This document shows positions 32,809-44,207 of a stretch of DNA of 64,000 nucleotides, piece after piece (position 1 is the stretch's first letter; the number at the start of each line of letters is the position of its first letter). The position numbers and the translations under genes are program-made. Origin of the DNA: Serpula lacrymans var. lacrymans S7.9 (Eukaryota > Basidiomycota > Agaricomycetes > Boletales > Serpulaceae); assembly GCF_000218685.1 (NCBI RefSeq), contig NW_006763292.1, positions 2,118,897 to 2,182,896 of the forward strand. The letters are read 5' to 3'. The notes beneath the pieces were generated by a model that was not told the DNA's origin, did no database searches, and saw nothing but the letters and a program-made list of their open reading frames with translations.

Positions 32809-33303
32809 TCATGATTTGGCCGAATGCGACCTGATAACGCTGTAAGAAATTTGGATAACATATTAGATACAAAACGCTGCGGACAGGTTCGATCAGATGC
32901 CTGTAAGGATAATACGCGTGATGAGTGTGAATACGCTAGCCACGTTGATCGCGCTGACATGGCTGATCGTGCTGACACGGCTGATCGCGCTGAAGTGCCG
33001 AAGTACGCTGATCGAGCTCACCAGACTGACCTGTCAATTCAGCCTGAGTGCTGTGATCAAGGATATCCGTCGATTCAGGCAGAGGACACGGACAACGCTG
33101 ACCTGGTATCAGTAAGGCTCAACAGTCCTATCGCGCCTGGTTCGGCCTAATACGGAGTTTTTAATATATGCTTTTGTTTGCTTTTTGCCGGTTTTCAATT
33201 TTAAAGCTTAGAGTAAAAAGAGACAATAGAAGCCATAGTATTTCGTTGTAAATAGTATCTACTAGTTGTTAAAGTGATATCCCCGAGGTAGATTTGTATA
33301 TTA

Positions 33304-33711
33304 CTAAGCCATTAGTATCAGTAAATACCGTACACGTTGATTCATGATTCTCATCCCATTCCTCAGATGGGTAGCAAGTTGAGTGATAATGCAAGCATTA
33401 ATATGGGATGGTCCAGGCATCGGAAGGGGAAATTTTGCTCCTAGTGTTGCAGAAACAGCCAGCGAGACTGACTGCTTGATGGCTGCTATAGCGGAAGACA
33501 ACATTGAGGCTGATGCCAAAGTCAGAAAGATTATAATACATACCTGAGTAGTGCGGCTCCTAGCCGTGTTCTTTGTTGGCTGCTGGCTTCCTCGTTTAAA
33601 CATCAGGGTTGATTGGCTCTGCAAGCATATTTGAGTTATCAATAAATGAGTGTGCATCGTGTAGCCTGATGACATACCTTGTAAGTTTGAAGACTCAAAG
33701 GCCTGCAACAT
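33304..33711 (-). CDS. Weak hypothetical ORF in the transposon
   Basis: The frame has about 135 codons from the first in-frame ATG (33711) and runs to a TAG at 33304-33306. Text such as GAKFPLPMPGPSHINACIIT is protein-like, but parts resemble introns (a GTATGT donor near 33680 and an AG before CAGCC). Attempts to splice gave out-of-frame joins. It is divergent from the gene at 33908. Function unknown. Confidence 0.25.
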   Translation of the reverse strand: MLQAFESSNLQGMSSGYTMHTHLLITQICLQSQSTLMFKRGSQQPTKNTARSRTTQVCIIIFLTLASASMLSSAIAAIKQSVSLAVSATLGAKFPLPMPGPSHINACIITQLATHLRNGMRIMNQRVRYLLILMA

Positions 33712-33907
33712 CAAGTGTTCGTGTTGGTGGTATTCAAAAGGGAGCAAGCATGTGAACGACAGGCGGGAGCCTTGCCCTCCTTATATACAACATGTGGCGC
33801 TGGTGGAGCTAGAAACGTCATGATTAGTTAATTATCAAGAGATACTGTATCCTCGCTCACTGGAAGTGGAGCCCAACAATACACTTGGACCCATAATCCA
33901 ACAACCC

Positions 33908-34947
33908 ATGCCATCATACACAGGAAAGCGACGACGACGTAGTTCCACGCCTTGTATTGAAGAGACGTCGTCGTCAGAAAACAGCTCAAAGTCATCTACT
34001 TATAATAATGCTGCTCCCACAGTTCTTGCACATGCTGCCGAAGGTCCCAGTAAACTCGAGCAACACTGGCTGAAAATTCATGGAGACACATATTCAGTAA
34101 AGCAGAAGGAAAATAATGCAGGGCTTGTAGCTGCAACAAGTCCCCTGGTCTCACCTCGTACACCTATGCCGCCTCCGCCAACCAAAGACTCTCCAGTGCT
34201 GAGATTGGGCTCCACAAGCACGCACACATCTGACGGTGTGATATCATACCATGATGGTGGTGGATTTGGTCAGGGTTGTCCTGTGGATAGAAAAGGGCGT
34301 TATAAGTACAATCGGCTTGAACGATACCAGCAAAGTACCCCGAGTTTTTCGACACCCACTAAATCCCGGGTAGATGACACAGCGAGTGCTGATAAACTTC
34401 CTACGCCTGGTGTGAACCTGGTCAATTCTTTTAATGCGGCAAACAAAGAGGTAAGAAATTCAATACACAAGAATTATGTTTTGTGACTTACCAGTTTGAT
34501 TGAAAGAACTCTGTGGTAAATGTTGCCGAGACAACAGGAAAAAGTGATGGAAAAGGCACCGTCCCTTTGAAGTGTCGCATAGGTGATCAAGATACCATTG
34601 ACAATGAGGTACACATATTGAGATCACAGTAATTTGGGCTCACCGTTGGTACCATTCAGCAGATGGTCAATATTATTCCCCCATTGACTCCTGGGACCGG
34701 TCGTGGGGCGCGTCAATTCCTCGTATCACAAATGGAGCTCTCACCGCTTAACCCAGGGAAAAGGAGGAGAGTTGCAAGGTCAGAAGCACCAGACAGTCGA
34801 GTCTCTCAAGATTTGGAAGAGACATTGCGGAACATCGAAAAGAATCTTGATGAGGTGGGAAAAGTGTTGAAAGAAGACGTTGGAGGGGCGATCCGCGAGC
34901 AGACTGAAGTGCTGAAGGGTGTTCTCCATGAGTTTGTGTCAAAGTAG
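33908..34947 (+). CDS. Hypothetical spliced protein in transposon, coiled-coil C-terminus
   Basis: I do not recognise a family. The open frame extends up to a GTG at 33866, but the first ATG is 33908 (MPSYTGKRRRRSST). Three exons splice cleanly: exon 1 ends NAANKE before GTAAGA, exon 2 ends DTIDNE before GTACAC, and exon 3 begins QMVNIIPPLTPG. The N-terminal half is basic and Ser/Pro-rich (KRRRRSS, TPMPPPPTK), suggesting a nuclear and disordered protein. The C-terminal 60 residues (DLEETLRNIEKNLDEVGKVL) have heptad spacing, likely a coiled coil. It lies inside the Plavaka-type element, so it is probably an accessory gene of the transposon, perhaps DNA-binding. That role is inference. Confidence 0.55.
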
Positions 34948-35273
34948 AGCGGGTACAAATCACTGCTGTATCATTATTGTTGATTGTGTTAGTAAAGACT
35001 GTACAAACCTGCCTTTCTCTTTGTCCAACTTGTCTCCCATAGTCTTGGACAGTTTCTTGAACTCGTGTTTGGACTTGGCGTTATCGACACCTCAGTTACA
35101 GTTTGAGTCGTCCAGATTTAAGCTTGATTGAAGCTTGATTGAAGCTTGATCGATTGATCATCGATAAGATTACAAAGCCAATCAGTCATTCAAGGTCTGG
35201 CCATTGATAACATCAATTCGCTAGTATTTGTATCTTATCTAATAACAGAGGCACTATCTATACACATGTGCCT

Positions 35274-36968
35274 TCACTCCTCGAAGTTATCGCTTCCATC
35301 TTCGCTGTTCCCACCCTCGTTGAGTCCCCCAGAGCCTCGTTCAGAATGGCTGTTATGGCCTTCGGGCTGTTCATATCCATCCTCATCATGATTCAATGCA
35401 GCCATCACACTTTGCATTAATTGATCCCTGTCTGTGTTGCTCAGTTGGCCTGCGAGTCCATGGCTTGTATTGGGGAAAAGGACTTGATCCCACTCTCGGA
35501 ATATATTGAGTACACTTTTTTTTTGTTTTTGAAGGCCGCTTAAAAGGTACTCCAGGTAGTTGTCAAAATCATCGTGCCAACGAATGCCAGATTCGTTCCC
35601 CTTTTCCTTGAGGCACTCGTCTGGAGATAAGGCCCAACAAGCCTAAATAAATCCCTGTATGTTAGTCAGATTTCTCTATGAGCTCAAGAAGTACTCACAA
35701 GGACAGCAGAAGCTGCGACCATGCCAGGCGTTGTATGGTTTAATCCCCATTTTAGATCCATCGTTTCATTGTTTCTTGCAGCACGGGAAGATTCGCCTTC
35801 GTTCATTGCAATTACAGATGCAGGCCCTCGTATGATACAGCTCATTGTCTGCTTGGTTGGCTTTTAGTTCTTATTTTTTTTCAGCTGTTATTGACTCACT
35901 TTCTGAAGAATTGGATTCAAAAAAACTGTTTGGATGTCGAAGCGTCCCTTGTAGTCACGATGAAGGACACTGACGTTCCATGGATGATACGTCGAGGTAC
36001 CGTTTGCATTTTCTACCCGCCCAATATCTTCGCTAAACTTTGCACATCGTTTGCGGGATATCCTCAAGTCTTCCTCCGTGCAATTAAAAATGGTGGCACC
36101 TCGAGATCGAAGACGAGTAGCTGTGTTTGACCGCTGTTCTTGCATTCCATCACGGAACTGAAAATCAGGTGAGTTTCGAACACTGCTTACAAAATTCTGG
36201 ACCACTCACTGAACGGCCTAACCAGTGATTCGGAAGGTCACCATGGTATGTGGCAGGAACAATGTCTAAAATATCACGAAGCTGACCTTGCACTTTAGCA
36301 GCTGTGCTGCCAAAACGGTCCAGTTTATCATACTCGTCGTCAATGGTTGTTTGAAAAGTCTTGGTAGGCTCATGTAGCCAAAGAGCATGAGTTATCTCAA
36401 ACTGATGCCCCAGTCCCTTGATTACTTGCTCATGGTGCGTGTCATCATCTCTTGAGCTCTTGGTTTTTTTTTCCTTCTTTGATCCCCTTTCAACAGACTC
36501 ATCCTGATGTACCTCATTCATAGCATCGTCGTATTTACGACGCATAGTTTTAGCTTCTTCCTTTGCAGCATTAGCTGCAATTTGAGCGTTACGGGCAGCC
36601 TATATACACCATCAGCACATCTTTGTGGACAAGAAACTAACTGTCTCTACCTTATACAGTGATGCCGGTGACATTCGCAGACTGATTTGTGATAAATCAC
36701 TATCTGATTCCGTGTTACTGATGGGTTTCTGCGCAGAGCTTGGATGCTCGTTACTATCTGGTGAGTCTGATACCTCTGAATCATCTCCACCTCTCTCTCG
36801 TTCACTATTGCCCTCCATTTCGGTACTAGACGCCTGTCTGCGTGAAACAACTCTGCTCTTTGCATGGGCTATTCTTCTTCCTGGAGCTTGAGCAGTCTGA
36901 CGAGCAGCCTTTTGATTGGTAGAGGTCTTCTTCTTCTTGTCTTTGATATGTTTCTGTTTTTTTTCCAT
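35274..36968 (-). CDS. Accessory protein divergent from Plavaka transposase (DUF6698-like?)
   Basis: This spliced minus-strand gene is head-to-head with the transposase (about 165 bases between starts). The start is taken at the ATG 36968 (MEKKQKHIKDKKKK), because the open frame further up begins at a GTG. The N-terminus is lysine-rich and Ser/Glu-rich, probably disordered and nuclear. The central exons read FEITHALWLHEPTKTFQ and ILDIVPATYHGDL. The next reads GATIFNCTEEDLRISRKR, then TYHPWNVSVLHRDYKGRFD. The C-terminal exons read LKWGLNHTTPGMVAASAVL and IRWHDDFDNYLEYLLSG, ending in an acidic tail at the stop 35274-35276. The order (loading segment, PG..AAA.V helix, YL.. region) recalls the DUF6698-type proteins frequent in agaricomycete repeats; I am not certain. 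Role in transposition unknown. Confidence 0.6.
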
Positions 36969-37133
36969 CTGCACTGTTTTGGTTGGAGACGAGCAACAGT
37001 GTGGAGTATCTGTTACTGACTCTGATTCAATTGTTACGTACACCAGGCTAACCGTGACTTGTAGATAACATCATGATCTATGATTTTCTCAACAACGACG
37101 TCTCCATGCTCAACTATACTAGCTAGCTACACT

Positions 37134-40100
37134 ATGTCTCATATTCCTAGGACAACCGAGGCAAAAAAAGGACCATGGTGTAAATATTGTCAACAACACC
37201 GAAGCACACAGCGCTTTGACAAGCACATCAAGTCCTGCAAGGTCAGAAATCAGGAACAATTAGAGCTAGCGGCACGACAAGAAAACCATTCAGAGAAACG
37301 GTGCTTAGGGAGATCACTCGAGGAGCCAAATCAAAAAAGAAAGAAAACTGTTGAGGTGTTAACGTCTCTCTTTTTCAACTTCTTAAATTTACAGTTCTGT
37401 GCATCTTATCAGGCTGACGGAGACCGGACTCAAGTCAATGACGAGGTTGAAGCGGGTCCTCCAATCAGCGGTGCGGGAATATTTCATTTCATTCTGTCTT
37501 TCAACTGTGCCTGACAGACTTGAGTCTTGACTTAGCAGAATCTGGTAACGACGAAACCAATGTCCAACAGATATCAAGTGCAACTTTTATTCAAGTTGTC
37601 CACCATCCTCAAAGTGGGAAGCACGACCCAGTCATAATTCCCCTTGACAGTGTTATCCCTTCAGCTGATCAAGGCAACCACGAAGCTGGACTTGGCTCTG
37701 CATTGGAGATCAAACCGTGGGCGCCCTTTCGCAATCGTGCCGACTTTGAATATGCGGAAACAGCTGTCAAGGGATTATTAAGTAAAGCAATAGTAAACAC
37801 ACAGTTATATGGGATACATCATGGATGGGCAGATAATACTAACATTACATTTCGGAACTATGCAGACATCGAGAAGACTTTACAAGTAGCACGTGCACAA
37901 TATGTCCAGGTGGGCAAAGACGACCCTCAAAATCGATTCTTCTAACCTTTCTTTCAGTTTCAAGAAGGAAATGTTTCTGCATGTTATCTAGGAGAAACTC
38001 ATTACTTCAAGTTTCAGTACCGAGATCCGTGGAAAATCTATCGCAACTGGATTATGGATGAGACATTAGCGCCTCTCATCCTTTGGCATCCTTGCCGCAA
38101 ATATTATTGCCGTCGAAATGGTAGGATAGTCTTGAAAGAACGCATATACGACGAGTTCAATTCAGCCAACAAATGGTGGGACGTACAGGTAAATATATAG
38201 TATATACATTTACATGCTTTCTGATGTGGATTAATTTGAATGCAGGAATCCTTTCCACAAGAAGAACCACCGCATTGCTTTCTACCGATCTCTCTCTGGC
38301 TTGACAAAGGCAACATCACTAAGCGGGTCAAGAAGCACCCTATAATTATTCGTCCGCTATTTTTGCCGCGGGGGGTAAGAAATGCGTCGGGAAATGGAGG
38401 AGGTGTTCTTGTAGGGTATATGCCCATTGTAAGCGTTTTTTCTGCTACACAGGGGCTTCTTATTGCATTGTTTTTACAGCCTTTGGACCCGGCCGACCCA
38501 TCTGACAGAAACACTGCTGATACCATTAAATGGCAGTGCTTCAAGCGTGAAGTTTACCACAAGGTTGCCGAAGTAATATTCCACTCACTACGATGGCCTG
38601 CACGCTTCGGAGAAGCAATGGCCTGTGGTGACAAAATTGATAGAGTGATACATCCAGGAATACCAGTCAAGTCTGTTGATGGCGAAGAAAGCTGTGCGCT
38701 AACAGCTACGCGTGCGGCCCTGGCCAAATTTCCATGCCCGAAATGTCTTGTCTGCCATGACAGTTTAACGAAACTATGCGGAAATTTTCAGTGTCGCACA
38801 ACTGACAACATGGAGAAGGTGTACAAGCGTTCAATCACAGCATCAAATAAAACGGAGGCTGAACGAATCTTACAAGCCCACGGATTACATGCAACCAAGG
38901 TTTTCTCCCCGTATTTTTTTTATCTTCCACTCACTAGCTTTTTACAGAACTTTTTTTGGTCACTCGACCACTCAGACCCATATTGTTCCATTTCATACGA
39001 TAAATTACACTCCGATGATCTAGGAAAATGGGGTAAGCACATCTGGCCGCTCCTCCTCACAGTGTTAGCAGAAAACGGAAACAAAGGCCATATGGCCAGA
39101 AAGTAAGTTTCAACTACACGTCAAACTTGACGTCTCACTGAAACTCGGGATATATAACATGCGGAATGTATCAAGATGGCCTGGACTCAAACACTTCATG
39201 AACGTCACCACAGTCGAATATGCGGATGGTCAAGTGTTTTATGATATACTCAAGGTGCATAGTCCTTAATACATTATTTATTAGCGCTATACACTGACTT
39301 TTCTGTTCTTCTAGTGCATCCTCCCATGCATCGTCCAAATTCTCCCTAGGAACTCAACATTAGTACATGGTATCCGAGCCTATGCTAGATATCGGCTCAT
39401 GATTGGCCTCAATTGTATGACCGAAGGGAGGACACACCGGCTAAAACAATATATTATTCAATATGAACAATGTTGTGAAGTGAGTAGCGGTTCTACATGT
39501 GTCTTGATTGTTTTCTAATGGTTCTTATAATACAGCACATTTCAAACAATTACGAGAAGGACTTCCACTTTAGCAAGCAACACGCCATAAATCATATTCT
39601 CACAGAAATCCGGCAGAAGGGTGCAACGGATAACTACGACACACGAGTCAGCGAGGGCTTTCACCAAGAGGCGCAAGAAGCCTACGAGCAGACAAACCGG
39701 AAAGATACAGACAGCCAGGTAAGCAAACATATTTATGTGTACCAAAAGCCCGATGTTCAGTTTCCACAGATGGCTCGCATTGACGAGAACCAAGAAGCCA
39801 TCGCCCACATACGGATGACCGTCGACAACTATGATAAAGCCCACCATAACGACACTGAGGACCAAGACTTAGGAGATGACGCTGGCAGAAATGATGACCA
39901 GAGGTCGACACAACCTACCCCCGATAACCACTGGATGCTAGGATCTCCCACAAACCTGACAAGCTCGGTAGTCATGGAGCATTGCGAGGGCCTCAAAGGA
40001 TTTGACAAGCGTCTGCGGAGTTTTTTAGTCTCAAGTTGCAATGTAGCCGTTGGAGATGGTCCCATCTCAGTAAGCTGATATTAGATATACTTTACAGCTC

Positions 40101-40540
40101 TAACATTGTTCTATGTTCCACAGATCAGGAAATATCAATGCATTTATCTTAAGTATCAATCACACGAAGACTGGAGCGAAGGACGGGACATCCTTCGCTG
40201 CAACCCCAACTTCAATAAAGAATCACGCTTCGACTGTGTTCTCATTAACACAGACACATCGGAGCCAGTTCCTGCTCGACTCCAAACCGTCTTTCGATGT
40301 TTCCTTCAGTCCTCTTCGTTTGATATTGTGTCGGTCAAGATATTCAAGCCATCAAATGGAATTCCGAGGACCAGATGGTCGGGGGCACTTTTGTATGATG
40401 AAGCGAGAGATTTCAAGCTGGTCATGGCTAAGTCCCTGATTCGGGGAGCTCATATGATCGAGGCTTTTGATCTGAAGGAAGGCCGGTTTTATTTAAATGA
40501 CTTGATTGATGGTGATATGTTCCTACGTTTCGGGAACTGA
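37134..40540 (+). CDS. Plavaka family transposase (KDZ superfamily)
   Basis: This is a spliced transposase of the Kyakuja-Dileera-Zisupton superfamily. Exon 1 (ATG 37134) encodes a zinc-finger-like CKYCQQHRSTQRFDKHIKSC. After two short introns comes the Plavaka hallmark PWAPFRNRADFEYAE. Next are FQYRDPWKIYRNW, NKWWDVQ and IRPLFLPRGVRNASGN. A long exon contains the cysteine-rich CPKCLVCHD. Then follow SYDKLHSDDLGKWGKHIWPL (the aspartate-bearing region of the catalytic core), SRWPGLKHF and a C-terminal domain with YLKYQSHEDWSEGRDILRCN, ending FLRFGN at the stop 40538-40540. The exons I checked are open and splice with GT...AG; I saw no stop or frameshift. It is probably nuclear. This suggests an intact, possibly autonomous copy. 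Confidence 0.85.
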
Positions 40541-40907
40541 CAACTAGACTGCTTTTATTGTTAACTACCACTAGTAAAATCTCAGGTGTCACATTTTGAA
40601 CCGTTGAGCTAAGTCTGTCTGATGGCATCTATTTCAACCCATACATGCTCTCTTTTGATCTGGTCATGTCTGGTCAGAGAATATCTGTCGCTCGTATCCC
40701 TCTTACCCCAGCTAATCCGCCTGATCGTTTTCTGTCCCAGTTCCGATATGTTTCTCATCAGACACAATCTGTGTCTCTTATCTTCTTATCCCAGCTGATC
40801 CGCCTGATTATAGTCTGTTCTATTTCTGATCCGATTCTGATCACCAACGGCTCAGATCATCAGGTGGCCCAGGTAAGTTACAGACATTCGTAGGGTCTGA
40901 TCTGGTT

Positions 40908-40953
40908 AAACGGATTTTTCCGACACAGTTCGCAGGGCGCGATCGAGTACAAC
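40908..40953 (-). repeat. Right inverted terminal repeat (approximate)
   Basis: The reverse complement contains GTCGGAAAAATCCGTTT, pairing with 32791-32807. Just inside (40700-40870) are repeated AGCTGATCCGCCTGATT-like motifs. Confidence 0.5.
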
Positions 40954-41240
40954 GCCGTTAGACAATGACACAGGACTCGAAATAAAAGTGAAGTACATCC
41001 ATAGAAATTCATGACTGTAGTGAACAACATATTGAATGATCCATTGATGACTGCTACTTGTGTATGTACGGAATGAGATGTTGTAGAGAATAGTGACAAT
41101 GGGTGGACCCCCTAAAAGCTCGAGGAGCCTGGAAGTAACATGCACAGCAAAGCGAGAGGAATGAACAAGTGACCAGTCGACGGCATAAGGAATACCTAAT
41201 ACAACATCGTCCTTAGATCCCATAGTACAAAACACGTGTA
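40954..41240. other. Flank with one protein-like minus frame
   Basis: On the minus strand an ATG near 41222 opens MGSKDDVVLGIPYAVDWS and continues with VTSRLLELLGGPPIVTILYN before running into the transposon end. It begins some 20 bases after the stop of the UBE2S-like gene. A membrane-anchor-like start (such as a P450 N-terminus) cut by the transposon is one reading; chance is another. Confidence 0.25.
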
Positions 41241-42324
41241 TCATAAGCGTTTAAGAGCCTTTTTACGTTTCTCCACTGCTGAGCCGGGTGCGGCTGATCT
41301 CTTGACCGCCTTCGTGGCAGCCGTAGCAGCGGCACTTAGACTGGACTGGCTAGCCAATCCAGCAACGTTTGAATCCGCTGTGCCCAGGGGTGAAGGAGAC
41401 GTTACTCGCTCTTTACCGTCCTTACCGGACGATATGGACGAGGCAGAGTGAGATGAAGGTAAAGTGTTGGCAGGCGAAGATTGAAGTGGCTGAGGAGATG
41501 GAGAGGTCGACTTTCGCGGTGACGTGACATGCGTAGGCATTGGCAAAGTTATTGACTGAGGCGGTAGTGAGATTGTGGAAGTAGAAGGTGGTGAAGTATT
41601 ATCGTTATCATCGGAAGAGGAGGTCGGCTCAAACTCTGGAGGACGAGTACGAGGCGTAGCATGGACACTTGTGATCAATTTGGCCCGATCGCAATAACTT
41701 TCATAGTTTTCCAATAGGAGCTTGCCTGCTTCCTCGTCCAGGGCCGACTCAGGGTTAGGGTAAATCAGGAGACATTTTACGGTGACCAATATATGGCCAA
41801 TGCCGTAAGTCGATTTCCAGTCCTTCTTCAAAGTATTAACACAGATTTCGCCTGCCCCTGAGACATTGGGGTGAAATATCTTGGTTGCGAACCAACCTGA
41901 AGACAAATACAATGCCCGTCAAAGCAAAGTTGGCTTAAACAACAACAACAACTCACATTTAGGTGGTGCAGCTGGAAACTCCTCAGTGAATTTGAACCTC
42001 ACTCGAAAATAACCACCAGCGTATGGTGTTCCTTCTGTGGCGCCAATGAATTGAGTTACGTGCTAAAAACAATCTATGCGAGGATAAGCAGATAAACGTA
42101 CCTGGACCCTCGATAATACCAGTAACATCGAGCATATTATCATCGCTTGTCACAACCCGGATGCCTTCTGGAGGGTTGTTCTTCAGTTCGCTCAATTCAC
42201 GCATCAAACGACGCATTGTAGCAGGTGTAACGGACTAAACCACATAAAAGATTAGCATTATGCATAAATATATAAGAGAAAAGTGTCGATGTCGTGGTCG
42301 ACACGCCCAAACGCGACCTACCAT
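41241..42324 (-). CDS. Ubiquitin-conjugating enzyme E2, UBE2S-like
   Basis: This is an E2 enzyme of the UBE2S (E2-EPF) type, which in animals elongates K11-linked chains for the anaphase-promoting complex. A one-codon first exon (ATG 42322-42324) joins [20 protein letters not shown]. Further exons give [13 protein letters not shown], then [19 protein letters not shown], and [20 protein letters not shown] with the catalytic cysteine in GEICVN. The stretch [20 protein letters not shown] and the next [17 protein letters not shown] follow UBE2S closely. A long Ser/Pro/Thr-rich linker follows and the protein ends KRKKALKRL, matching the basic tail and Leu-Arg-Arg-Leu-type end by which UBE2S binds the APC/C. 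Stop at 41241-41243. Saccharomyces lacks this E2, so no yeast symbol is given. Confidence 0.88.
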
Positions 42325-42717
42325 GGTTGAATGTACAAATGTGGCTGGCAAAATCAGTGGTTGAAGTGGTTGGAAAGAAGACACTGACAATTAGTTCCGA
42401 TTCAATCCCCGAAGATCCCGTGCATATCACGTGATAAGACCCTAACCCCATTTTAGCATAATTCCATCGTGTTCCCTTATTCGTTACAGTAAAAGTCCAT
42501 GTCAGTACAGTGAGCAGGTATACAGGTGAGCATGATTGCTGCTGTTCAATGAATTCACTGTATAATGTGCACAGGTTTTAATAAAAATTCGAGATATTAA
42601 ATGTCGTACAGTTCAGAATAAGTAACGATCCACTTCGCAACCAACACGATAAGCAATAGCAGAACAGCTAACACAACACACGTTATATATAGAAGCAATA
42701 CCCTCAGCCTAAGAACA
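42325..42717. other. Intergenic
   Basis: This is the upstream region of the UBE2S-like gene and the 3' flank of the next minus-strand gene. No gene or element recognised. Confidence 0.4.
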
Positions 42718-44077
42718 TCAATCATTCATGGCAGCCAAATAACTCTGAAGCAAGGGCGGTCAGTAAGGAGCGACACCTTGCGAGAGTTTGAAAGTAGCTT
42801 GACTCACATCCCTTTCTTCTAGGAACTCCAGATACGTTAGCGCAGTAGCAACCCAAAAACTAGTGTCGACACCCATGACTCGCTCCTCTGCGCGGTCTAT
42901 TTCAAGCAAACCAGTGACAGAGCGGACAGTAAGTATTGGCGTGCGATCGTGGAAGGCAAGGAGCGGGGTCGGCGTTGGAGGGACCAACTGTGACAGGCGA
43001 TGATGACGAGCTTGAGATGAAGCACCGACCATATTAGGTTGTGGAGCAGACAGTTTCGAAAGAGGACACAGAGTGAAGGACGACGAGTGAGACGGCCTGT
43101 GGTTCTTGAAGAGAGATATTGCACGAGTAATATACGACGTCTGCTCTCCGTTCTCAGGCCGTGGAACATGCGGGGACGAATGTGGGGCAAACAAGAAATG
43201 CGAGATATGTGTAGGCTGTCTTCGATGTTTTTGTCGACTGAGAGGTTCTTCCGAAAGCTCGCCTAGCTTCGCGTTTATAGACTTTGGAGAAGGAGGACTA
43301 ATTACGATGGGTACTGAAGGTGGTGTAGGGGGGTATGAGTGAACAGCAGTGGCGTCTGAAGTTCGGGTATGACTGGTATCTGTTGAAGATTTGCTCGTTG
43401 ACGGTGGTGACTGATAAGCATAAAGCGCTGGAGCGCTAGTTCGACACGCAAACGATAGAGCTCCATCTGCGTAATTGGGAGAAGAGCGAGGAACTGGGAT
43501 AAGTGATATGTACACCCCGGGTGGAAATGAAGGTGCACGGATTCGAATATACCATCCACGCTTTGGCCGATGGATAGTCCAGCAAATAGTGGAAGTTTCG
43601 TTGTGCTATTGAGATGGTTTAGTATAAGTGAAGTAAAGGTCTGATTGCAGTACTCACAACGACATGTTCTATGATTTCAGCATCGAATAGAAACCTTTCC
43701 TTAACTGTAATGAGTTCGCTGTTACAATGCAAACTAAAAGCAGATACCTTGTACCATATCACCTTATCTGAGTTCTCTGCCAAGACATTGACCCGCAAGT
43801 CAGAGAGAACGTCCGAGCTAATGAGTAATACCGTAAAGAGATCAGATAATAAAGTCAAACAGCTATACAGTAATCCGAGCTCACGAACCTTTGTACGACA
43901 TATCTCGATAAGTTTGGGTTGTGTAGAAGTTGTCCACCTACATAACTCATCAGAAGTAGCAGATCTCTTCAGTAAAATGTCGATATTGAGCAACGAAAAT
44001 CTGCAGCCGAAAGCAACGAAAAGCGCTGGATGTGCCGTAGTGGGAAGTAAAAACGGTGAATGGTCGTGAAGTGCCAT
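42718..44077 (-). CDS. Hypothetical protein, spliced, unknown function
   Basis: I do not recognise a family. The ATG at 44077 opens MALHDHSPFLLPTTAHPALF; an open stretch to 43619 includes VKERFLFDAEIIEHVVV. The next exon carries RPKRGWYIRIRAPSFPPGVY and then a Ser/Thr/Pro-rich region (YPPTPPSVPIVISPPSPKS). The C-terminal part is better ordered: TPTPLLAFHDRTPILTVRS, then WVATALTYLEFLEERD. A final intron near 42790 joins this to SYLAAMND and the stop at 42718-42720. The exon structure between 43620 and 43950 is uncertain. The central region looks disordered; both ends look conserved. It is divergent from the COQ8 gene, with 130 bases between start codons. Confidence 0.6.
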
Positions 44078-44207
44078 TCGCTAAAGCTTCAAATTCAGAC
44101 CGCATTCGGTCGGTGGCTGTGTCCCACTGTTCCTTCGAGTCCCGCGGCAGCATTCAGCACTCTTGCCTATATCTTTTTATTTCTCAAGCTTGGTCTCTTT
44201 TCCTTGA

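Larger units (their letters stand above)
32767..40953 (+). mobile_element. Plavaka-type (KDZ superfamily) DNA transposon, about 8.2 kb
   Basis: The segment carries a Plavaka transposase gene and is bounded by imperfect inverted repeats. The left end around 32767-32808 (core GTCGCAAAAATCCGTTT) pairs with the reverse complement of 40908-40953 (core GTCGGAAAAATCCGTTT). Outside the core, GCGCCC.GCG-like sequence is also shared. Inside both ends lie repeated GCTGATC/CCTGAT motifs, which look like subterminal repeats. Within it are four putative genes: two plus-strand spliced genes, one minus-strand spliced gene and one weak minus ORF. I found no convincing target duplication, so the exact ends are approximate. 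The transposase is open, so the copy may be young or active. Confidence 0.6.

Noticed and set aside
32824..33150. Plus frame with RADxADRAD repeats as a repeat protein
   Set aside because: It falls in the left subterminal repeat zone of the transposon; the repetition is better explained as DNA motifs.
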